The notes under the pieces: model-generated
Databases searched by the model: none
The model's input: only the letters and a program-made list of their open reading frames with translations
Told to the model about the DNA's origin: nothing
Assembly (NCBI GenBank): GCA_024695315.1
Contig: JAILIJ010000127.1
Location: 1-10,312, forward strand
DNA length: 10,312 nucleotides
Direction: 5' to 3'
Origin: Bacteroidaceae bacterium
GTDB lineage: Bacteria > Bacteroidota > Bacteroidia > Bacteroidales > Bacteroidaceae
Shown here: positions 7,002 to 10,312 of the stretch, one piece after another
How positions within the stretch are numbered: position 1 is the first letter of the stretch
How the letters are laid out: each line of letters opens with the position of its first letter
Position numbers and translations under genes: made by a program

Positions 7002-7328
7002 CTGTTATCCTCGCTGCAAGCCCTTTGGGTGTTGGTGAGGAAACAGACATATACATAAAAAGGCGTAACTGTACGCTTTGGTTTTGATACTTCTGAACTT
7101 CGCAACTTCAATAGTCTATCAAAAACAAAGCAACGGGAAAGCCCCTTGGGATGTTTATATACATACTTCAGCGAGTGGGTAGGGATTATTGTATTCTTAC
7201 GCTTCTTTGTCTGTGGTGTGTCATTATACATTCTACGTGGGACTTTCGGCGTTACTCGTTTCGATAGACAGGCAATGCGAAGGCCCAGAAGCGTGTAATG
7301 GGCAACAGATTCGGGCTCCACGTTTTTT
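7002..7328 (+). ncRNA. Candidate structured RNA or attenuating leader, about 325 nt
   Basis: No sense-strand ORF explains this stretch, yet it holds a dense set of helices. A 10-bp 5' helix pairs CTGTT-A-TCCTC (7002-7012) with GAGGAAACAG (7037-7046) with one bulged A. It encloses a small CCC-TTT-GGG hairpin. GCGTA-ACTG-TACGC (7063-7076) and GCTTTGGTTTTGATA (7075-7089) with its complement at 7117-7131 form two hairpins that share 7075-7076. The 3' part can fold as a three-way junction: 7235-7241 with 7317-7323, 7243-7253 with 7274-7283 (one bulge), and 7284-7287 with 7299-7302. TTTTTT follows at 7323-7328. It begins at a consensus promoter and ends before a second promoter. I do not recognise it as tmRNA, RNase P, SRP RNA, 6S or a known riboswitch. 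It may be an independent sRNA or a regulatory leader of the genes at 7395-9185. Confidence 0.55.
7235..7328 (+). terminator. Possible intrinsic terminator closing the structured RNA
   Basis: The junction-closing stem ACGTGGG (7235-7241) with TCCACGT (7317-7323) is followed at once by a T6 run ending at 7328. This is terminator-like, but the closing stem is long-range and depends on the inner helices folding. That conditional geometry would suit an attenuator. Some read-through would be needed if the downstream genes use the 6991 promoter. Confidence 0.4.
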
Positions 7329-7360
7329 GTGCCTATGTGTGATGAACAGAATTATATTTG
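7329..7360 (+). promoter_or_regulatory. Second promoter, immediately upstream of the small ORF
   Basis: TATATTTG (7353-7360) is a perfect -7 element. The -33 is less clear: TGTG at 7329-7332 gives 20-bp spacing, while TTTG at 7326-7329 gives 23. Transcription would start near 7366, about 28 nt before the ATG at 7395. If real, the lipoprotein operon has its own promoter independent of the structured RNA. Confidence 0.5.
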
Positions 7361-7394
7361 TATGCGTAGAGCCGGCATAACATAACAAACAGAT

Positions 7395-7568
7395 ATGAAA
7401 TCAAAGAACTACATTACTCCATGTACTATCAAACACACGGCAGGATTGCGTATGGGTATTCTTGCAGGAAGTACTGCTGGCAGCAAAGCATTTAATGGTA
7501 CAACTAAAGGAAATGTTACTGTTCCCGACATGCCTATTGAGGCTCGTGAACGACAGTCAATTGATTAA
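7395..7568 (+). CDS. Small hypothetical protein, 57 aa, upstream of surface lipoprotein
   Basis: Begins MKSKNYITPCTIKH and ends in an acidic/basic tail (PIEARERQSID), with TAA at 7566-7568. It has no transmembrane segment or signal peptide. The YITP near the N-terminus and ILAGS (22-26) recall a loose group of short Bacteroidales peptides with a YxxP start and an L-x-G-S motif, of unknown function; I cannot name a family. The start is supported by the sequence AACAAACAGATAT just before the ATG, which recurs before the ATG of the next gene. The two genes are 18 bp apart and probably co-transcribed. It could be a leader peptide, a secreted or modified peptide precursor, or a small partner of the lipoprotein. 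Coding status is likely but unproven. Confidence 0.6.
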   Translation: MKSKNYITPCTIKHTAGLRMGILAGSTAGSKAFNGTTKGNVTVPDMPIEARERQSID

Positions 7569-7586
7569 CTCCAAACAAACAGATAT

Positions 7587-9185
7587 ATGAGGAAAATAAT
7601 TTTATTGTCCATCATTGCAGCAGCCATGATGGCATCATGTTCTTCTGACGAAGAATTCTCAAACGCAGGTAAAAAGTTTAAGGGCAACGTGACTATTACA
7701 GCAGAGCCATACACGTTTGCTGATGGCGATACTCCTACAACTCTTACCAACAAAGGAAATACAATTTCCTTTGCTTGGGATGATGATGAGGCAATAGGTG
7801 TCTTCCAAGTTGCTCCTACAACTAACATTCATGCAAAACAGGTGTTGAAAAACGGTAGCGGTAACGGCAATTCATCATCATTCGATGGCGCAGATTGGAC
7901 ACTTACGTATGGCAACACGTATGCAGCATACTATCCATATCAGAATAAGTTTTCAGAGACATCTTATGAGGCTGTTCCTATTGATATGACTGGCCAAACA
8001 CAGAAAGGTAACAATAGCCTTACCCATATAGGTACAGGGTATGACTATATGTATGCTAATGCTACCGTTCCAAATGACGGTAACGTAAACTTTAAATTCA
8101 AGCACGTTGCTTCAATCATTATGCTTAAACTCACTATGTCTGATGTTGAAACATGGAAGAGCGTTACGCTGGCAAGCAAATCAGGCAACAAGGTGTGGGT
8201 AACATCTGCCATAATGAATGTGACAACAGGTGCTGTCACTTCAAAGGCGACCTCATCAGAGGTTACTCTTGCACTCAATAATGTTAGCACAACAGCATCA
8301 AACAAGACGCTCATTCTGTACCTTGCTGTACTACCTACAACAACAGGTGATCTCACTCTCACAGCCAAGACTGCTGACAAAAAGTTATATACAGCCACTC
8401 TTGCAAGTAAGTCACTTGTGGCAGGCAAGGCTTATCAATTCACGGTAGTTTTTCCATCTGTTGATGGTTATGAGAATGGTTATGCATATGTTGATCTTGG
8501 TTTGCCATCTGGTTTGAAGTGGGCTACCATGAACGTGGGTGCAACAAGCGTTACCGATTATGGCAAGTACTACGCATGGGGTGAGACAAAGGCATACGGT
8601 GAGGAAGATACTTCAAATGCTATGAACTACAAATATAATTCAAAGAACTCTTATACAAAGTCTTACTTCGATTGGTGTACATACAAGTGGTGTAACGGAT
8701 CTAGTGATTCCATGACTAAGTATTGTGCAGACTCAAAATATGGAACTGTCGATAAAAAGACCACTCTTGATGCTGATGACGATGCTGCCGTACAGAATTG
8801 GGGCGGAGCATGGCGTATGCCAACTCATGCTGAACAAGAGGAACTCGTGAATAACACCTACTGGGTATGGACATCAAGCTATTATGATTCTGGAATAGCT
8901 GGTTTTATTGTTTATGCAGCAAAATCTTCATCCGATAAGGGAAAGGTTTATTATGGAGATGCCCCATCGAGCAAATATTCACTTTCTGATTCCCACATTT
9001 TCCTTCCTTCTGCTGGTCAACGCCATAATAGCTCGCTCAACTATTCGGAAGTGAGTGCCTGCTACTGGTCGTCTTCGCTCCATGATAGCAATACCGACTA
9101 CGCATGGTACATGAGCTTTTATTCAGGCACTCTCGAAGGCGACAGACGTTTCTTTGGTTCTAGTGTGCGTGCCGTCTGCAAGTGA
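7587..9185 (+). CDS. Surface lipoprotein: fimbrillin-like N-terminus fused to FISUMP (Fib_succ_major) domain
   Basis: A 532-residue protein. MRKIILLSIIAAAMMASC is a lipoprotein signal with lipobox MASC, giving acylated C18. The acidic SSDEE just after it fits the Bacteroidetes lipoprotein export signal, so exposure on the outer surface is likely. Residues about 32-290 are beta-rich and Ser/Thr-rich with fimbrillin-like features: ISFAWDDDEAIGVF (60-73), YAAYYPYQ (112-119) and FKHVASIIMLKLT (171-183). Residues about 299-532 match the Fibrobacter succinogenes major paralogous type: YVDLGLPSGLKWATMNVGA (301-319), YYAWGE (328-333), WGGAWRMPTHAEQEEL (405-420), IFLPSAGQR (471-479), YWSSS (493-497) and the VRAVCK ending. 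Such proteins usually occur as many paralogues per genome. The ligand is unknown; adhesion or glycan contact is inference. An intrinsic terminator follows. Confidence 0.88.
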   Translation: MRKIILLSIIAAAMMASCSSDEEFSNAGKKFKGNVTITAEPYTFADGDTPTTLTNKGNTISFAWDDDEAIGVFQVAPTTNIHAKQVLKNGSGNGNSSSFDGADWTLTYGNTYAAYYPYQNKFSETSYEAVPIDMTGQTQKGNNSLTHIGTGYDYMYANATVPNDGNVNFKFKHVASIIMLKLTMSDVETWKSVTLASKSGNKVWVTSAIMNVTTGAVTSKATSSEVTLALNNVSTTASNKTLILYLAVLPTTTGDLTLTAKTADKKLYTATLASKSLVAGKAYQFTVVFPSVDGYENGYAYVDLGLPSGLKWATMNVGATSVTDYGKYYAWGETKAYGEEDTSNAMNYKYNSKNSYTKSYFDWCTYKWCNGSSDSMTKYCADSKYGTVDKKTTLDADDDAAVQNWGGAWRMPTHAEQEELVNNTYWVWTSSYYDSGIAGFIVYAAKSSSDKGKVYYGDAPSSKYSLSDSHIFLPSAGQRHNSSLNYSEVSACYWSSSLHDSNTDYAWYMSFYSGTLEGDRRFFGSSVRAVCK

Positions 9186-9197
9186 TGTCTAAGGAAT

Positions 9198-9219
9198 TTC
9201 TCACGAGAAGTGGTGAGAA
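9198..9219 (+). other. Short hairpin after the lipoprotein stop codon
   Basis: TTCTCAC (9198-9204) pairs perfectly with GTGAGAA (9213-9219) around an 8-base loop, 12 bp beyond the stop. It has no U-tract; it may protect the 3' end or assist the stronger terminator downstream. Confidence 0.45.
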
Positions 9220-9236
9220 CAAAGTAACGAAATGTG

Positions 9237-9278
9237 AAACGGCAATTTGTAGTGCTTAAACCTGCAAATTGCCGTTTT
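9237..9278 (+). terminator. Intrinsic terminator of the lipoprotein operon
   Basis: AAACGGCAATTTGTAG (9237-9252) pairs with CTGCAAATTGCCGTTT (9262-9277), 16 bp with one T-G wobble, around a 9-base loop, and runs into TTTT. It lies 52 bp downstream of the stop codon. Confidence 0.9.
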
Positions 9279-9667
9279 GTTTATCGATAATTTTCAATTC
9301 TCTTGATTTAAGAAACTATTTTTTTGTCTGCAATTGATAGCTACTGTGTATCATGTAAAACAAAAGACTAGACATGTTTCGCTGATCTAACGGAACTTTT
9401 CGAAAAGCGAATCCTTACTTCCCATTCTTTCCGTGTCTTCCGGGTCCGCTTAAAAATTAAGAGCTAAGAATTAAGATTTGTACTATGAATTGCCATACAA
9501 CCGTCCTACCGTAAAACAGGAAAACATCAAAACACTTATTCTCCTTACAAATCTAAGGAAATGGCAATAAAGAGTGAGTTAGTTCCTATTATATATAACG
9601 TGTCATAATGCTATTACGTTACGAATGCTCGCTTTCTTTCTTATACTTGCAATTTCACGGATGAATT
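9279..9667. other. Gene-free spacer
   Basis: I see no ORF of substance, tRNA or mobile-element signature here. Notable only are a perfect 12-bp palindrome CTTTTCGAAAAG (9396-9407), a doubled AATTAAGA around 9455-9476, and TATACTTG at 9642-9649, a one-mismatch -7 element 18 bp before the 11-bp repeat array. Confidence 0.6.
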
Positions 9668-9802
9668 ACGAAGGTGTTACGAACCATTATCGAACAATAA
9701 ACGAAGGAGGTGACCCTGACAAAATGATTAGCATTTCTAATCCTCATCCTCTTTGCTTAGAGGAAGGGTAGGCTATATGAGATAAAATCACCTTACAAAT
9801 CT
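9543..9802. repeat. Identical 12-bp direct repeats flanking the second 11-bp array
   Basis: CCTTACAAATCT occurs at 9543-9554 and again at 9791-9802, 248 bp apart, on either side of the 11-bp array and its two hairpins. They could mark the limits of an inserted or duplicated segment, but chance is possible in AT-rich DNA. Confidence 0.4.
9668..9711 (+). repeat. Four-unit 11-bp tandem repeat, copy 2
   Basis: Units start at 9668 (ACGAAGG), 9679 (ACGAACC), 9690 (TCGAACA) and 9701 (ACGAAGG), again exactly 11 bp apart. CGAA is conserved in every unit and the last reads CGAAGGAGGTG, as in the copy at 1600-1643. Two hairpins follow: GATTAG/CTAATC (9726-9742) and TCCTCT/AGAGGA (9747-9764). A 36-codon frame at 9661-9771 overlaps it, in a different reading frame relative to the units than the frame at the first locus. 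Confidence 0.65.
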
Positions 9803-9847
9803 CCTAGTTCCTCATAGAAAGTCCTAGTTTCCCTAAAAGCCCTAGTT
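9803..9847. repeat. Three CCTAGTT repeats upstream of the rrn promoter
   Basis: CCTAGTT occurs at 9803-9809, 9823-9829 and 9841-9847, spaced 20 and 18 bp, about two helical turns. The array lies about 100-140 bp upstream of the -33 element of the rRNA promoter. It may be a binding site for an rrn activator; none is identified. Confidence 0.45.
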
Positions 9848-9885
9848 TTCTTTCTAAAAATACCCCTAAAGGGAATTCTCCTGTC

Positions 9886-9904
9886 CGATTTTTGGCAAAA
9901 ATCG
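9886..9904. other. AT-rich perfect inverted repeat upstream of rrn promoter
   Basis: CGATTTTT and AAAAATCG flank GGC, an 8-bp perfect stem about 40 bp upstream of the -33 element. It could be a weak terminator insulating the rRNA operon, or part of an AT-rich upstream promoter region. A smaller CCCT-AA-AGGG palindrome lies just before it. Confidence 0.4.
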
Positions 9905-9943
9905 AGAAAAATGCATATTTTATCAAAAAAACTTGCTGTGGAA

Positions 9944-9974
9944 TTTGCCAGTTTAGAAAAAGTCCGTACCTTTG
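9944..9974 (+). promoter_or_regulatory. rRNA operon promoter
   Basis: TTTG (9944-9947), exactly 19 bp, then TACCTTTG (9967-9974), a consensus Bacteroidetes promoter. Transcription would start near 9980, giving about 228 nt of leader before 16S. The region upstream is A/T-rich (9897-9934), as for an UP-like element. Confidence 0.85.
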
Positions 9975-9979
9975 CATTC

Positions 9980-10208
9980 GCTTTCGGGAACGAACGATAC
10001 GCAATCAAACGTAAGAAAATCGCAATTCCTAAAGTACTAAAAGAACTCGATCTTTGACAGACTGCAACATAAGACAAGGCAGCAAGACTAACATTGGTTA
10101 GTCAAGCAAGCAAAAACGTCAAAAAGAAATAAACGAATAAAGCAGGAAAGCCTGGCCGAATCAGACAAAGCAAAGTAATGTCGTAAGACATACAAAAATA
10201 TAAAATTT
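9980..10208 (+). other. 16S rRNA leader with boxA-like motif and processing hairpins
   Basis: TCTTTGACA at 10051-10059 resembles the boxA antitermination motif of rRNA leaders. Downstream hairpins are GACTAAC-ATTG-GTTAGTC (10086-10103), CAGG-AAAG-CCTG (10143-10154) and ATGTC-GTAA-GACAT (10178-10191, GNRA-type loop). Part of this region probably pairs with sequence beyond 16S for RNase III processing; the partner is outside the window. Confidence 0.65.
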
Positions 10209-10312
10209 ACAATGAAGAGTTTGATCCTGGCTCAGGATGAACGCTAGCTACAGGCTTAACACATGCAAGTCGAGGGGTAACAGGAGAGAAGCTTGCTTCT
10301 CTTGCTGACGAC
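10209..10312 (+). rRNA. rrs: 16S ribosomal RNA, 5' end (partial)
   Basis: The conserved 5' motif AGAGTTTGATCCTGGCTCAG starts at 10216. This equals E. coli position 8, so the mature 5' end is near 10209. GATGAACGCTAGCTACAGGC and ACACATGCAAGTCGAGGGG follow, a Bacteroidales pattern. The variable V1 hairpin AGAGAAGCTTGCTTCTCT is intact. The gene runs off the window after about 104 nt; the rest of the operon is not visible. Confidence 0.98.

Noticed and set aside
6845..7087. Plus-strand ORF of 80 codons
   Set aside because: It spans divergent promoters and the malQ leader; composition and context do not support coding.
6977..7321. Minus-strand ORF of 114 codons (begins MEPESVAHYTLL) across the structured RNA
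   Set aside because: It is basic and low in recognisable domains, overlaps the RNA helices and the plus-strand promoter's -7 element, and has no matching promoter. It is best explained as antisense of a conserved RNA or leader; conservation with synonymous bias would change this.
8045..8448. Opposite-strand and alternate-frame ORFs inside the lipoprotein gene
   Set aside because: The long lipoprotein frame with clear domains explains this region.
9661..9771. 36-codon ORF over the second repeat array
   Set aside because: Its reading frame through the repeat differs from that of the first locus, so the arrays do not encode the same peptide; more likely non-coding.
9793..10077. Minus-strand ORFs of 94 and 66 codons over the rrn promoter
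   Set aside because: They run antisense through the rRNA promoter and leader; shadow ORFs.
1..10312. CRISPR arrays, insertion sequences, transposase genes, tRNAs
   Set aside because: None seen: no regularly spaced long repeats with unique spacers, no transposase-like protein and no tRNA T-loop pattern.

Overview
The window comes from a Bacteroidales genome, most likely Prevotellaceae (Prevotella/Segatella type). The 16S rRNA start at the right edge reads GATGAACGCTAGCTACAGGC after the conserved 5' motif. Promoters fit the Bacteroidetes pattern TTTG-N19-TAnnTTTG rather than -35/-10. The proteins (DUF3810, DUF5715, a double-CBM20 amylomaltase, a fimbrillin/FISUMP lipoprotein) are typical of this order. 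The taxonomic call is by eye and needs the full 16S.

Layout. 1-1074 (minus): DUF3810 membrane protein with an HExxH motif, cut by the window start. 1075-1774: AT-rich intergenic region with an imperfect direct repeat, a long inverted repeat, a good plus-strand promoter without a convincing gene, a four-unit 11-bp repeat and a strong bidirectional terminator. 1775-6723 (minus): a tight three-gene operon, malQ (4-alpha-glucanotransferase), a DUF5715 M15-like membrane-anchored protein, and an RluA-type pseudouridine synthase. The genes are joined by TAA-ATG and ATGA junctions. The malQ leader of about 180 nt carries a GC-rich hairpin and an unusual stack of upstream start codons. 6905-7394: divergent promoters, then a candidate structured RNA of about 325 nt with its own promoter, a 5'-terminal helix, a three-way junction and a U-tract. 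7395-9185 (plus): a 57-aa small ORF and a surface lipoprotein fusing a fimbrillin-like N-terminus to a FISUMP C-terminal domain, ending in a strong terminator. 9279-9943: mostly non-coding, with a second 4 x 11-bp repeat and three AACTAGG-type repeats. 9944-10312: a textbook rrn promoter, leader and the first ~104 nt of 16S rRNA.

The minus-strand operon mixes maltodextrin metabolism, an envelope protein and RNA modification, which looks like housekeeping co-transcription rather than a pathway. The part that best merits follow-up is the plus-strand cassette at 6966-9278 (promoter, structured RNA with terminator, second promoter, small peptide, chimeric surface lipoprotein). The pair of 11-bp-period repeats at 1600 and 9668 comes next. 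All structures and motifs were found by reading; no folding or database search was run.
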